Shown here in pieces: positions 48,661 to 61,704 of a DNA stretch of 64,000 bases (within the stretch, counting starts at the first letter, position 1; each line of letters opens with the position of its first letter). The stretch covers positions 4,353,340 through 4,417,339 of the forward strand of contig OZ023217.1 of assembly GCA_963995525.1 (NCBI GenBank). The letters are read 5' to 3'. The stretch is from Escarpia spicata. Its lineage: Eukaryota > Annelida > Polychaeta > Sabellida > Siboglinidae. The position numbers were made by a program, and so were the translations under genes. The notes under the pieces were generated by a model, which did no database searches, was not told the DNA's origin, and saw nothing but the letters and a program-made list of their open reading frames with translations.

Positions 48661-51600
48661 TGTTTCGTGTACAGGAGCACGGGACTATAAGATGTTGTGG
48701 TAGGGTAATGTTCCGTGTACAGGAGCATGGGACTATAAGATGTTGTGGTAGGGTAATGTTTCGTGTACAGGAGCATGGGACTATAAGATGTTGTGGTAGG
48801 GTAATGTTTCGTGTACGGGAGCATGGGACTATAAGATGTTGTGGTAGGGTAATGTTTCGTGTACAGGAGCATGGGACTATAAGATGTTGTGGTAGGGTAA
48901 TGTTTCGTGTACGGGAGCATGGGACTATAAGATGTTGTGGTAGGGTAATGTTCTGTGTACAGGAGCATGGGACTATAAGATGTTGTGGTAGGGTAATGTT
49001 TCGTGTACAGGAGAAAGGGACTATAAGATGTTGTGGTAGGGTAATGTTTCGTGTACGGGAGCATGGGACTATAAGATGTTGTGGTAGGGTAATGTTTCGT
49101 GTACAGGAGCATGGGACTATAAGATGTTGTGGTAGGGTAATGTTCCGTGTACAGGAGCATGGGACTATAAGATGTTGTGGTAGGGTAATGTTTCGTGTAC
49201 GGGAGCATGGGACTATAAGATGTTGTGGTAGGGTAATGTTTCGTGTACAGGAGCATGGGACTATAAGATGTTGTGGTAGGGTAATGTTCCGTGTACAGGA
49301 GCATGGGACTATAAGATGTTGTGGTAGGGTAATGTTCCGTGTACAGGAGCATGGGACTATAAGATGTTGTGGTAGGGTAATGTTTCGTGTACAGGAGCAT
49401 GGGACTATAAGATGTTGTGGTAGGGTAATGTTCCGTGTACAGGAGCATGGGACTATAAGATGTTGTGGTAGGGTAATGTTTCGTGTACAGGAGCATGGGA
49501 CTATAAGATGTTGTGGTAGGGTAATGTTCCGTGTACAGGAGCATGGGACTATAAGATGTTGTGGTAGGGTAATGTTTCGTGTACGGGAGCATGGGACTAT
49601 AAGATGTTGTGGTAGGGTAATGTTCCGTGTACAGGAGCATGGGACTATAAGATGTTGTGGTAGGGTAATGTTCCGTGTACAGGAGCATGGGACTATAAGA
49701 TGTTGTGGTAGGGTAATGTTCCGTGTACAGAAGCATGGGACTATAAGATGTTGTGGTAGGGTAATGTTCCGTGTACAGGAGCATGGGACTATAAGATGTT
49801 GTGGTAGGGTAATGTTCCGTGTACAGAAGCATGGGACTATAAGATGTTGTGGTAGGGTAATGTTCCGTGTACAGGAGCATGGGACTATAAGATGTTGTGG
49901 TAGGGTAATGTTTCGTGTACAGGAACACGGGACTATAAGATGTTGTGGTAGGGTAATGTTTCGTGTACGGGAGCATGGGACTATAAGATGTTGTGGTAGG
50001 GTAATGTTTCGTGTACAGGAACACGGGACTATAAGATGTTGTGGTAGGGTAATGTTTCGTGTACGGGAGCATGGGACTATAAGATGTTGTGGTAGGGTAA
50101 TGTTCCGTGTACAGGAACACGGGACTATAAGATGTTGTGGTAGGGTAATGTTTCGTGTACGGGAGCATGGGACTATAAGATGTTGTGGTAGGGTAATGTT
50201 TCGTGTACAGGAGCATGGGACTATAAGATGTTGTGGTAGGGTAATGTTCCGTGTACAGGAGCATGGGACTATAAGATGTTGTGGTAGGGTAATGTTTCGT
50301 GTACAGGAACACGGGACTATAAGATGTTGTGGTAGGGTAATGTTTCGTGTACGGGAGCATGGGACTATAAGATGTTGTGGTAGGGTAATGTTCCGTGTAC
50401 AGGAGCATGGGACTATAAGATGTTGTGGTAGGGTAATGTTTCGTGTACAGGAGCACGGGACTATAAGATGTTGTGGTAGGGTAATGTTTCGTGTACAGGA
50501 GCACGGGACTATAAGATGTTGTGGTAGGGTAATGTTCCGTGTACAGGAGCACGGGACTATAAGATGTTGTGGTAGGGTAATGTTCCGTGTACAGGAGCAC
50601 GGGACTATAAGATGTTGTGGTAGGGTAATGTTCCGTGTACAGGAGCACGGGACTATAAGATGTTGTGGTAGGGTAATGTTTCGTGTACAGGAGCATGGGA
50701 CTATAAGATGTTGTGGTAGGGTAATGTTTCGTGTACAGGAGCACGGGACTATAAGATGTTGTGGTAGGGTAATGTTTCGTGTACAGGAGCACGGGACTAT
50801 AGGATGTTGTGGTAGGGTAATGTTCCGTGTACAGGAGCACGGGACTATAAGATGTTGTGGTAGGGTAATGTTTCGTGTACAGGAGCACGGGACTATAAGA
50901 TGTTGTGGTAGGGTAATGTTTCGTGTACAGGAGCACGGGACTATAGGATGTTGTGGTAGGGTAATGTTCCGTGTACAGGAGCACGGGACTATAAGATGTT
51001 GTGGTAGGGTAATGTTCCGTGTACAGGAGCATGGGACTATAAGATGTTGTGGTAGGGTAATGTTCCGTGTACAGGAGCACGGGACTATAGGATGTTGTGG
51101 TAGGGTAATGTTCCGTGTACAGGAGCATGGGACTATAAGATGTTGTGGTAGGGTAATGTTCCGTGTACAGGAGCATGGGACTATAAGATGTTGTGGTAGG
51201 GTAATGTTTCGTGTACAGGAACACGGGACTATAAGATGTTGTGGTAGGGTAATGTTTCGTGTACAGGAGCATGGGACTATAAGATGTTGTGGTAGGGTAA
51301 TGTTCCGTGTACAGGAGCATGGGACTATAAGATGTTGTGGTAGGGTAATGTTTCGTGTACAGGAACACGGGACTATAAGATGTTGTGGTAGGGTAATGTT
51401 TCGTGTACAGGAGCATGGGACTATAAGATGTTGTGGTAGGGTAATGTTTCGTGTACAGGAACACGGGACTATAAGATGTTGTGGTAGGGTAATGTTTCGT
51501 GTACAGGAGCATGGGACTATAAGATGTTGTGGTAGGGTAATGTTCCGTGTACGGGAGCATGGGACTATAAGATGTTGTGGTAGGGTAATGTTTCGTGTAC

Positions 51601-54421
51601 GGGAGCATGGGACTATAAGATGTTGTGGTAGGGTAATGTTCCGTGTACAGGAGCATGGGACTATAAGATGTTGTGGTAGGGTAATGTTCCGTGTACAGGA
51701 GCATGGGACTATAAGATGTTGTGGTAGGGTAATGTTCCGTGTACAGAAGCATGGGACTATAAGATGTTGTGGTAGGGTAATGTTCCGTGTACAGGAGCAT
51801 GGGACTATAAGATGTTGTGGTAGGGTAATGTTCCGTGTACAGAAGCATGGGACTATAAGATGTTGTGGTAGGGTAATGTTCCGTGTACAGGAGCATGGGA
51901 CTATAAGATGTTGTGGTAGGGTAATGTTTCGTGTACAGGAACACGGGACTATAAGATGTTGTGGTAGGGTAATGTTTCGTGTACGGGAGCATGGGACTAT
52001 AAGATGTTGTGGTAGGGTAATGTTTCGTGTACAGGAACACGGGACTATAAGATGTTGTGGTAGGGTAATGTTTCGTGTACGGGAGCATGGGACTATAAGA
52101 TGTTGTGGTAGGGTAATGTTCCGTGTACAGGAACACGGGACTATAAGATGTTGTGGTAGGGTAATGTTTCGTGTACGGGAGCATGGGACTATAAGATGTT
52201 GTGGTAGGGTAATGTTTCGTGTACAGGAGCATGGGACTATAAGATGTTGTGGTAGGGTAATGTTCCGTGTACAGGAGCATGGGACTATAAGATGTTGTGG
52301 TAGGGTAATGTTTCGTGTACAGGAACACGGGACTATAAGATGTTGTGGTAGGGTAATGTTTCGTGTACGGGAGCATGGGACTATAAGATGTTGTGGTAGG
52401 GTAATGTTCCGTGTACAGGAGCATGGGACTATAAGATGTTGTGGTAGGGTAATGTTTCGTGTACAGGAGCACGGGACTATAAGATGTTGTGGTAGGGTAA
52501 TGTTTCGTGTACAGGAGCACGGGACTATAAGATGTTGTGGTAGGGTAATGTTCCGTGTACAGGAGCACGGGACTATAAGATGTTGTGGTAGGGTAATGTT
52601 CCGTGTACAGGAGCACGGGACTATAAGATGTTGTGGTAGGGTAATGTTCCATGTACAGGAGCACGGGACTATAAGATGTTGTGGTAGGGTAATGTTTCGT
52701 GTACAGGAGCATGGGACTATAAGATGTTGTGGTAGGGTAATGTTTCGTGTACAGGAGCACGGGACTATAAGATGTTGTGGTAGGGTAATGTTTCGTGTAC
52801 AGGAGCACGGGACTATAGGATGTTGTGGTAGGGTAATGTTCCGTGTACAGGAGCACGGGACTATAAGATGTTGTGGTAGGGTAATGTTTCGTGTACAGGA
52901 GCACGGGACTATAAGATGTTGTGGTAGGGTAATGTTTCGTGTACAGGAGCACGGGACTATAGGATGTTGTGGTAGGGTAATGTTCCGTGTACAGGAGCAC
53001 GGGACTATAAGATGTTGTGGTAGGGTAATGTTCCGTGTACAGGAGCATGGGACTATAAGATGTTGTGGTAGGGTAATGTTCCGTGTACAGGAGCACGGGA
53101 CTATAGGATGTTGTGGTAGGGTAATGTTCCGTGTACAGGAGCATGGGACTATAAGATGTTGTGGTAGGGTAATGTTCCGTGTACAGGAGCATGGGACTAT
53201 AAGATGTTGTGGTAGGGTAATGTTTCGTGTACAGGAACACGGGACTATAAGATGTTGTGGTAGGGTAATGTTTCGTGTACAGGAGCATGGGACTATAAGA
53301 TGTTGTGGTAGGGTAATGTTCCGTGTACAGGAGCATGGGACTATAAGATGTTGTGGTAGGGTAATGTTTCGTGTACAGGAACACGGGACTATAAGATGTT
53401 GTGGTAGGGTAATGTTTCGTGTACAGGAGCATGGGACTATAAGATGTTGTGGTAGGGTAATGTTTCGTGTACAGGAACACGGGACTATAAGATGTTGTGG
53501 TAGGGTAATGTTTCGTGTACAGGAGCATGGGACTATAAGATGTTGTGTTAGGGTAATGTTCCGTGTACAGGAGCATGGGACTATAAGATGTTGTGGTAGG
53601 GTAATGTTTCGTGTACAGGAGCATGGGACTATAAGATGTTGTGGTAGGGTAATGTTTCGTGTACAGGAACACGGGACTATAAGATGTTGTGGTAGGGTAA
53701 TGTTTCGTGTACAGGAGCATGGGACTATAAGATGTGGTAGGGTAATGTTCCGTGTACAGGAGCATGGGACTATAAGATGTTGTGGTAGGGTAATGTTCCG
53801 TGTACAGGAACACGGGACTATAAGATGTTGTGGTAGGGTAATGTTTCGTGTACAGGAGCATGGGACTATAAGATGTTGTGGTAGGGTAATGTTTCGTGTA
53901 CAGGAGCACGGGACTATAAGATGTTGTGGTAGGGTAATGTTTCGTGTACAGGAGCACGGGACTATAAGATGTTGTGGTAGGGTAATGTTCCGTGTACAGG
54001 AGCATGGGACTATAAGATGTTGTGGTAGGGTAATGTTTCGTGTACAGGAGCATGGGACTATAAGATGTTGTGGTAGGGTAATGTTTCGTGTACAGGAGCA
54101 CGGGACTATAAGATGTTGTGGTAGGGTAATGTTTCGTGTACAGGAGCACGGGACTATAAGATGTTGTGGTAGGGTAATGTTTCGTGTACAGGAGCACGGG
54201 ACTATAAGATGTTGTGGTAGGGTAATGTTCCGTGTACAGGAGCATGGGACTATAAGATGTTGTGGTAGGGTAATGTTTCGTGTACGGGAGCATGGGACTA
54301 TAAGATGTTGTGGTAGGGTAATGTTTCGTGTACGGGAGCATGGGACTATAAGATGTTGTGGTAGGGTAATGTTTCGTGTACAGGAGCATGGGACTATAAG
54401 ATGTTGTGGTAGGGTAATGTT
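48661..54421. repeat. Giant 48-bp minisatellite, about 120 units
   Basis: The unit contains GTACAGGAGCATGGGACTAT and AAGATGTTGTGGTAGGGTAA. Variation is confined to a few sites (TTC/TCC, CAG/CGG, GCATG/GCACG/ACACG, AAG/AGG). 48 is a multiple of three and the unit has no stop in one frame of each strand. Both strands therefore show open frames above 1900 codons made of one repeated 16-residue peptide; I do not regard these as genes. One unit near 53735 lacks three bases. A 2016-bp higher-order duplication is present. Confidence 0.97.
49540..53570. repeat. 2016-bp (42-unit) higher-order tandem duplication within the 48-bp array
   Basis: Rare unit variants recur at exactly 2016 bp: CTATAGGATG at 50801, 50945 and 51089 against 52817, 52961 and 53105; CAGAAGC at 49731 and 49827 against 51747 and 51843. 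The order of unit variants agrees between about 49540-51555 and 51556-53570 and fails outside. Confidence 0.9.
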
Positions 54422-55588
54422 TAGGAGGTTGTGTTTTATTTTGTAGAATAAGTTAAGTTGGTGTTGTAATCGTCTTCTTTCAAGAGTCTGCCAACCAAGT
54501 TTGTTTATGAGGCTGGTTACGCTTGTTGTGCGGCAGTGTGGTCATTTAAAGTAAATCTAGCTGTGCTTCTTTTTGAATTTTTTCGAGGGTATCAATGTTA
54601 TTTTGTGTATAGGGATTCCACTGCATTTCCAGGCCACATATCCGTATTCTAGTTTTGGCCTTATTAATATTGTAGGCTCTTTCCTTAACTTTAGATGTTG
54701 CAGGGTGGAGAGAGCTTTTAAGGAGGCCAAGTGTTCTAGCAGATTGAGATGCAGTGGTGTTAACATGCTTTGTTCATTACAGGTTAGAATTTATTGTGAT
54801 GCTAAGATGGGGTTGTGAATCGACATGGGAAACTGGTTGGTTTGAGGTGGTGTAAGTGAAGTGGCTTGGTTTGTATTTATGGGTAATTCTGAGAAGTTGA
54901 CACTTTGGGATATTGAAATTCATTTGCCACTTGACTGTCCAGTTGGCTAGTTTGTTTGGGTCTGTTTGAAGGATGTTATGGTCTGCAGGTGTTTGGATTT
55001 CTCTATATAGGATTGAATCATCAGCAAAGAGTCTGCTATTTGAGTTGATTGAATTGGTGATGTTATTTATGTACAGTGGGAAAAGGCCAAGGACTGAGCC
55101 TTGGGGTATGTCGCAGATGACATTTGCAGGAGTTGAGTAGGAACCATTTACTGATACAATCTGGGTGCAGTTTGATTGAAATGACTTTATCCATTGTAGT
55201 GTGTTACCTGTGATACCATAGTAGTTTAATTTATTAAGAAGTCGTTTGTGGGGAACCTTGTCGAAAGCTTTGGAAAACTCGAGGAGGATGACGTCTATTT
55301 GTTTCTGGTCGTTCATGGAGGAAGCCCAGTCATGCATGGACTGCCTCCATGAGCTGTGTTTGGCAGGATAGTCCAGTTCGGAATCTCTGCTGGTGATGGA
55401 GAATAACATTGTTAGCACTGAGGTATTTCCACATGTGACTAGGAATGATATGCTCCATCACCTTGCACAGAATGCATGTCAGAGAAATTGGTCTATAATT
55501 TACAGGATCGCTTTTGCTGCCTTTCTTGTATGTTGGAGTGAAAAGAGCGGTGGTCCAGGCTTGTGGGAGTTTGCTGGAGGTGTATGAT

Positions 55589-56080
55589 TCAGAGATGGGG
55601 TAATCGTACTCTGTAATCGTACTCGATTACATTGATCAAAAAAGCCAAGTAAGTTACTGGGTAACCTGTGATTGAGGCCTTTGTGTGTGTGTGAGTGAGT
55701 GAGTGAGTGAGTGAGTGAGTGAGTGAGTGAGTGAGTGAGTGAGTGAGTGAGTGAGTGAGTGAGTGAGTGAGTGAGTGAGTGAGTGAGTGAGTGAGTGAGT
55801 GAGTGAGTGAGTGAGTGAGTGAGTGAGTGTGTGTGTGTGTGTGGAAGCCATAGCTGGCATGCCACCCCAACACAACACAGTGGAGTAATTGGCTTGCTAC
55901 TCCTACATCATTTCATTGAGCAGTTTTATATGAAGCCATGAATTTATAATCCTGTGATCCCTGATCTGATTTTTTCACATTGTTTCACCAATGGCTCAGT
56001 CATTGTATGCACAGTACCTGGGACTGGACCTAGGACCACTAAATCAGCAGTTCAACAGGGCAAATTAGTGTTTCACTATA
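55589..56080. mobile_element. Insertion in the LINE, hAT-like end plus (GAGT)n
   Basis: The left end reads CAGAGATGGGGTAATCGTAC with a second GTACTCGATTAC nearby, resembling hAT termini. It contains the long GAGT array. I could not identify the opposite end with certainty, so its right boundary is where LINE coding resumes. Confidence 0.5.
55687..55838. repeat. (GAGT)n microsatellite
   Basis: More than 35 perfect GAGT units, framed by short GT runs. The minus-strand open frames through it (THSLTHSL...) are artefacts. Confidence 0.97.
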
Positions 56081-56879
56081 GATGCTTCAGACCTAAGTTT
56101 AGTGTTGGGATGCCAAGGTTTTCAGTTTTTGTTTGTTTAATGAAGGACCAGAATCGCTTAGGGTTTGTAGTGAGGCTTTTGCCTATGTTGTTATTGATGT
56201 AGCTGTTGGAGGATTTGGTTATTTCTTTGTTGACTTCTTTTCTTAGGTTCTTGATGTGTTCCCAGTGTTTGTTTTTCTTTGTTTTCTTAGCATAGCATGC
56301 GTTTTGTCCCATTTTCTTTGTAGTCTGATTATGTTTTTTTTTTATCCAGGGTAAATGCAGTTTTGATTTTGTTATGCGGCTAGGGATAGATTGTTCTATC
56401 AGGTGAGTGTAGTATTGGTGAAAGAAGTTCCAATTTGTACCAATGTCTAGATTATCAGGATTTCGGGCAAAGTACTTTTGAGCAAGAAGGGTACAGTTTG
56501 ATTTGAGGGCTTCCCAGTTAGCAGACTTATAGTTGTACACTTTGTGTGGTGGTGTGCTTTTCTTCATGGGTGAATGTGAAAGAGAACATCTTCGTGATTG
56601 CTCATGCCTGTCACTGTGTTTAAGTTGGAGATAAGGGCGGGGTTTAATGTAAGTACAAGGTCAAGGATATTTCCAGAGTCTAGTCGGGTCGGTTCATTTA
56701 CCATATATGTTAAACCATATTCACTGACTATTTCAAGTAGGTTGTTGTGTTTTGTTGCTGTGTGCTGGTTTGTTGTACAGAGGTTTTCCCAGTTGATGTC
56801 TGATAAATATATGGGTTTAACTAAACATCATCTATAATTAATAATTCACGAATATGTAGAAAATAATGACAATTTGAGT

Positions 56880-57720
56880 GTTTTGTAAATTGTGTTAAAC
56901 TTGGAAGCTGAGACAGTTTATATGGTAAATTGTTCCACGTTTGTATACCCTTGACGGTGATTGACAGGAGTCGGAGGGTGGTGTTTGTCTTTTTAACATA
57001 GAACAGTTTGCTTTGTCTTGAATCAAGTATGTGTATAGCTGCGGTTGGTTCAATTAATGCTTGAATACGACCATTTAAAGAATGGTTGTTTGCTTTAGTA
57101 TAATCATAGTCTGTATTTAACTAAATCATGAAATTTAAGCATGTTTGAGAGATGGAAAAATACAGATATATGATCATGGTAATTAAGGTTATAAATAATC
57201 CGTATAGCTGTTTTCTGTAACAGAGCTAGTTTTCTGAGTCTAGATTGATAAGTAGTTCCCCAGATCTCACAGCAATATGACATATGTGGTTCAACAAGTG
57301 AATTACATAATGTGAGTAACGCTTGACAATCAAGAACATGCATAGTTTTATACAAAACTGCTATGCCTTTTGATACACCAGTTTTATGTGTTCTCGCCAT
57401 GTTAAGTTGTTATCAATGGTTACTCCAATGAATTTTGTATATGATACCTGCTCAATGTTTGTCCCATTCAAAACTATATTCACATCTGTTCTAGGTTGTT
57501 TTTATTGTTAAACATTATAAAATGTATTTTGTTCACATTCAGCGATAATTTGTTCGCTCGGAACCACAGGTCTAGGTTTTTTTAGTTCGTTGTTAACAAC
57601 AGTAGTTACATCATCTGTGTTAATATCGGAATAAAAAAGTGTTTGTATCATCAGCAAACAGAATAATATCAAGCAATTTTGAGACTTCATACATGTCATT
57701 TATGTTATTGGCATTTTACA
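56880..57720 (-). mobile_element. Second LINE RT fragment, frame-shifted
   Basis: The minus strand shows an RT catalytic motif (LFADDTN near 57640-57665), then, in other frames, the C-terminal part (LVEPHMSYCCEIWGTTY, LQKTAIRIIYNL) at 57104-57400. The layout resembles Rex1/Daphne-type elements, but I do not assign a clade. At least two frameshifts. Confidence 0.75.
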
Positions 57721-58245
57721 TGCTTTCTTCAAAGGGGGGATGGGAGCAGAGCGGACACTGGTGAACAAAACAAGTTTAAGTTCGGACCATTAAACATAAC
57801 CTAATATTTATGTAATATGCGCACCCAATCAGTCGTTTTTTGCGCTACATCGCGTTTGACACGGTTTGGAAATATTTGTCATTTTAGTGAGCTGCTTGTC
57901 GTAGTCGCGTGCACTGAGCCCTTGTTCGATTGATGACGATGTGTCTAAAATGTTAAGATTTGCACAGTGAATACCGGTTAAAACCAGTTTGGTCCTATAG
58001 ATTCGTTATATCATCAACCAGGCAACCAAGTTGGTGGCTATAACATGATACATGTTAAAAGATTGGGAGATCTTGATTTTGTTATTGAGTGAAAGTGTAT
58101 CGTAGGGGGAAGTAGGTTTGATAAACATGTTCCAGTGTCGTGTATGACAGATTCAAATGCTGATCGGTATATTTTGTTAATGACAAAATACTGAAAGGGA
58201 GGGAGAAATGTGTAGACGCTACAATGATGCTACTGAAAACATGGC
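57721..58245. other. Intergenic, nothing recognised
   Basis: Mixed-composition DNA between LINE fragments. No coding or repeat signal. Confidence 0.4.
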
Positions 58246-58310
58246 ACTAGGTTAAACAAATATCTTCCGCCATTTTCACCGAATTTCCACCCTTTTCACC
58301 GAATTCCTGG

Positions 58311-58699
58311 ATGTACAATGACGCTACTGAAACTGACGGCGCGTTGGGGCGCGTTGGCGCGGTCGGAGCCGTCGTTGGTGGAACCGGAACTACTTTCCTA
58401 TCTTTTAACATCGGAAATCCGGAACTACTGTTCCACCTTCCACCGCTCCAGTGCTTCACGAGAACTACACAACAAATTACCTGCAACCAATATTTAAAAA
58501 CACAGCCATTGCCCGTGACGACATTGGCGATGCCAAGCGTACATATGCTGAAGAACATAATATCTTATCGACTCCTCGACGTACTCTTGTGGCTTGTTAT
58601 TTCGGTAAAAAAAAATATTTTAGCAACTATGCTAAAATGGTACTTGAAACACTTAAACAGAATTTTTGTGATAGTAAAATGGCGAGTCGGGGGTATTAA
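58311..58699 (+). other. Overlapping unrecognised open frames
   Basis: Two plus-strand frames overlap: 58311-58847 (starting MYNDATETDGALG) and 58451-58699 (with TTNYLQPIFKNTAIARDDIG and TYAEEHNILS, ending at a stop). The second has more natural composition and might be an exon or transposon gene piece. I see no splice context, no homologue I can name, and the region abuts a LINE 3' end. Treat it as hypothetical. Confidence 0.25.
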
Positions 58700-60029
58700 C
58701 AACCACCCGTTTCGCCAACTAGACCCAATTACAAGATTTAACAAGATTGCCATCCAGAGAATTAACTCTAGATGGCAGGTGGACAAGGAAGCCCTTTGGC
58801 TTATCGAGAGTCAAACCCTTTTATCTACATATATCCAGCTCTTCTGAGGTAGTGTCGATTTTATGTTTAAATATATTCACACTACTAGCAGCCACACAAT
58901 CATCAGCTAATCTGTTCCATTCATTCACAGTCCTTTGTGAAAATTAGAACTTTCTTACGTCTAATCTACACTGCTCCTTTACTAATGTAACTTCATGTCC
59001 TCTAGTATTTCTATCTTTCTTAACTGAAAAAACATTTCTATCAATATTTTCATAACCATTCAATATTTTAAACACTTCTATCTGATCTCTTCTCAATCTC
59101 CTGGTCTAAGATCCCTCAGTTTTGGTATCATTTTAGTCGCTCGCCTCTGTACTCTTTCTAGCATATCTATGTCCTTCTTGCGGTATGGCCTCCACGCTTG
59201 TATACAATATTCTAAATGAGGCCTAACTATTGTTTTGTACAGAGGTATTATTAGTTCTTTGTTATAAGCTATATTGCGCCTGTTCAATCCAAGGATTTGA
59301 TTTCTTTTTGAAGCTGCAATTCCACACTGCTCTGAAACCTTCATGTCAGCACTAATTGTCAGCCATAAGTCTTTTTCTTTTACTGTAGTACTTAGTACAG
59401 TTACCCCCATTGTATATTCTACATATTCGTTCCCATGTCCTGTGTGAAGGCATTTACATTTCCCAAAATTGAACAACATTTGCCACTTTTCAGAACATTT
59501 GATCAACCGGTCAAGATCATCTTGTAAATGCTGTCTATCTCCATCACTTTTAATCCTTCTAAACACTTGTATCATCTGCAAATTTCAACACCTTGCTAGC
59601 TATATCATCGTCCAAATCGTTTATATATATTAAGAATAATATAGGTCCCAGTACTGATCCCTGTGGAATCCCACTCAAAACTGATTTCCAGTTTGAAGCC
59701 TCCCCATCAACAACTACCCGTTGTCTTCTGTCAATCAGCCATTTTTCTATCCAGTTAATTATATCATTTCCTATGCCATGGGCCTTTAATTTAAGCAGTA
59801 ATCTTTGATGTGGCACTTTGTCGAAAGCTTTTTGAAAATCTAAGTAGATGATATCTACTGGTGATCCATCATCTACCCATTTAGTGATATCTTCCAAAAA
59901 ACATAACATATTTGTTAAGCATGACCGATGTTAAACTAACTGGTCTATAATTATTTGACTTGTTTCTTGAACCTCTTTTAAATAACGGTATAATGTTTGC
60001 TTCTTTCCATTCTAAAGGAACCACTCCCT

Positions 60030-60188
60030 TGTTGTGATATAGCACATACCATAATTGCTATAGCGAACTACATTATCGCATGTATCACTACGCCCAATAA
60101 ACACCAGTTGGTGAGTTAGCCGATCAGCCTGGATCGAGTGTTTGTGCATAGCTGAACGTCATTATACCTATCATAGCGAATCACTTCA
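60030..60188 (+). repeat. 5' LTR
   Basis: 159 bp, TGTTGTGATATAGC to CGAATCACTTCA. I saw no difference from 61705-61863. Confidence 0.95.
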
Positions 60189-60579
60189 TGGTGGCAGCGG
60201 TAAAAACGAGCGAATATCGACTACAAACAGCGGTAACAGTGTACGAACTATAACTATTGTTACTGAATGCGCTACCAGCTTAACAAGCCGCAAACGAAAC
60301 GTTTAGTTGAAACGAAAGTCAAAGAAAATGCCGTCACGCAGATGCAGACAACGTCGAAGAAGTTGTCAAAGCTGATCACCAGAAGGCGCCACCAACGTCG
60401 GAGAAGTTGTCAACTGATCACCAGGTGGCGACAGCATCGCACATGCACACCGTTAGCGTCTTTGTGAACTGTGACAGTGTTAGTTTTATGTAAGCCTACG
60501 TAAAGCCGGACCCATAAAAGCGGTCGCCAGGCTACGGTAGCTATACCTTACACACTGTGCAACGCATAACCAGCTAACA

Positions 60580-61371
60580 ATGGCAAAATACCCAACTATG
60601 AACTGGGAAGGCGATAACATCGCAGAAACATTCAAACTCTTTAAACAGCGAATGACATTGATACTCACAGACGAGAATGTCATTGACCCAGCTAAACAGG
60701 CAATCCAAATTCAGATTGCTATTGGTAATGAAGAGCTCAATCCTGAGTTTGCAGAGGCACGCGTCTTCTCCAAGATGGATGCCAAGGCTGGGTATTGGTC
60801 CATCCACCTCGACGAGGCCAGTCGGGAACTGCCGACCTTCCGCACACCTTTCGGCAGGTATTGCTACAAGAGGCTTCCGTTTGGCCAGTGCGTATCCCAA
60901 GACCTATTCCAGCAGGCCATGGACCGCATACTAGCCAGGACGCCAGGTTGCGTCGGCATCGCAGACGACGTAGTCGTGTATGGTCGAGACGACGTGGAGC
61001 ACGACAAGAACATGCTGAGACTGATGCAGGTCGCCAGTGAGGAAGGTCTCGTCTTCAACTCGAAGAAATGTGTCGTGAAGACCCACGAGATCGTCTTCTT
61101 CGGGTCAGTCTACGGCCAAGACGGAATTAGACCGGACCCGAGCAAGATTGAGGACTTACGCATGATGCCGACCCCTCAGGACAAGGAGGACCTGCAGCGA
61201 TGCATCGGCCTGATGAACTACCTTGCAGCGTACATACCTCACTTTGCGGACAAGGTGGCACCCTTGAGAGAACTCCTCAAGAAGGACGTACCATTCGCGT
61301 GGCACGAGGACCACCAACACACCTATGACGATCTGAAGAGATGTATCAGCAACGAATCATGTCTGGCGTAA
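60580..61371 (+). CDS. Fused gag-RT open frame of the deleted Ty3-type element
   Basis: 263 codons with no interruption. About 50 residues of a gag-like N-terminus (starting MAKYPTMNWEGDNI) join directly to the middle of a Ty3-type reverse transcriptase: VFSKMDAKAGYW, RTPFGRY, the catalytic IADDVVVYG, and the connection region up to LKRCISNES. Protease, early RT, RNase H and most integrase are absent. A second small frame at 61341-61568 keeps the pol C-terminus (RRSGRVIRKPARFSNE). The enzyme cannot be complete; the frame may survive simply because the element is young. Confidence 0.85.
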   Translation: MAKYPTMNWEGDNIAETFKLFKQRMTLILTDENVIDPAKQAIQIQIAIGNEELNPEFAEARVFSKMDAKAGYWSIHLDEASRELPTFRTPFGRYCYKRLPFGQCVSQDLFQQAMDRILARTPGCVGIADDVVVYGRDDVEHDKNMLRLMQVASEEGLVFNSKKCVVKTHEIVFFGSVYGQDGIRPDPSKIEDLRMMPTPQDKEDLQRCIGLMNYLAAYIPHFADKVAPLRELLKKDVPFAWHEDHQHTYDDLKRCISNESCLA

Positions 61372-61704
61372 GGTCCCATCTGAGAGAGCTGGTGTTGACG
61401 CCAACTCCAAGATCCGTGACATTCCGTGACCTGCTGGACGACGACGACACCTCCGACCAACCGGTCGCGGTGCCCGTCACAACGACCGGTGACACACCGC
61501 CCTCCGAACCAGCGATCCGACGATCAGGGCGCGTGATCAGGAAGCCGGCCAGATTCAGCAATGAGTAATTTTGACTAGTTATTAATTGACTATACAATTA
61601 CGTTAGAATAGTTCTGTGTTATATAAGCTTACTCATAATCTCATATTCATAATTATTGTTCTAGTTCTATGTATATCGTTCACTTTTATTTCTGCAGAGG
61701 GAGA

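Larger units (their letters stand above)
54550..56837 (-). mobile_element. CR1/L2-like LINE remnant (endonuclease end to RT), interrupted
   Basis: From right to left on the minus strand, 56560-56837 encodes the end of an AP-like endonuclease (DINWENL, EPTRLDSGNILDLVLTLNP). 56076-56567 is the linker before RT. 54777-55588 is RT (FSKAFDKVPHKRLLNKL, DIPQGSVLG, LFADDSILYRE), and 54557-54766 is a frame-shifted C-terminal piece (RPKLEYGYVAWK). An insertion at about 55589-56080 replaces the N-terminal RT part. Several frame breaks make it inactive. Confidence 0.85.

Noticed and set aside
48621..54446. Two giant open frames (over 1900 codons, one on each strand)
   Set aside because: They are the 48-bp minisatellite read in stop-free frames. 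There is no start context, no domain and no splice signals, and both strands are equally open, so I call repeat, not protein.
55500..55878. SLTH-repeat minus-strand proteins
   Set aside because: Translation of the GAGT microsatellite.
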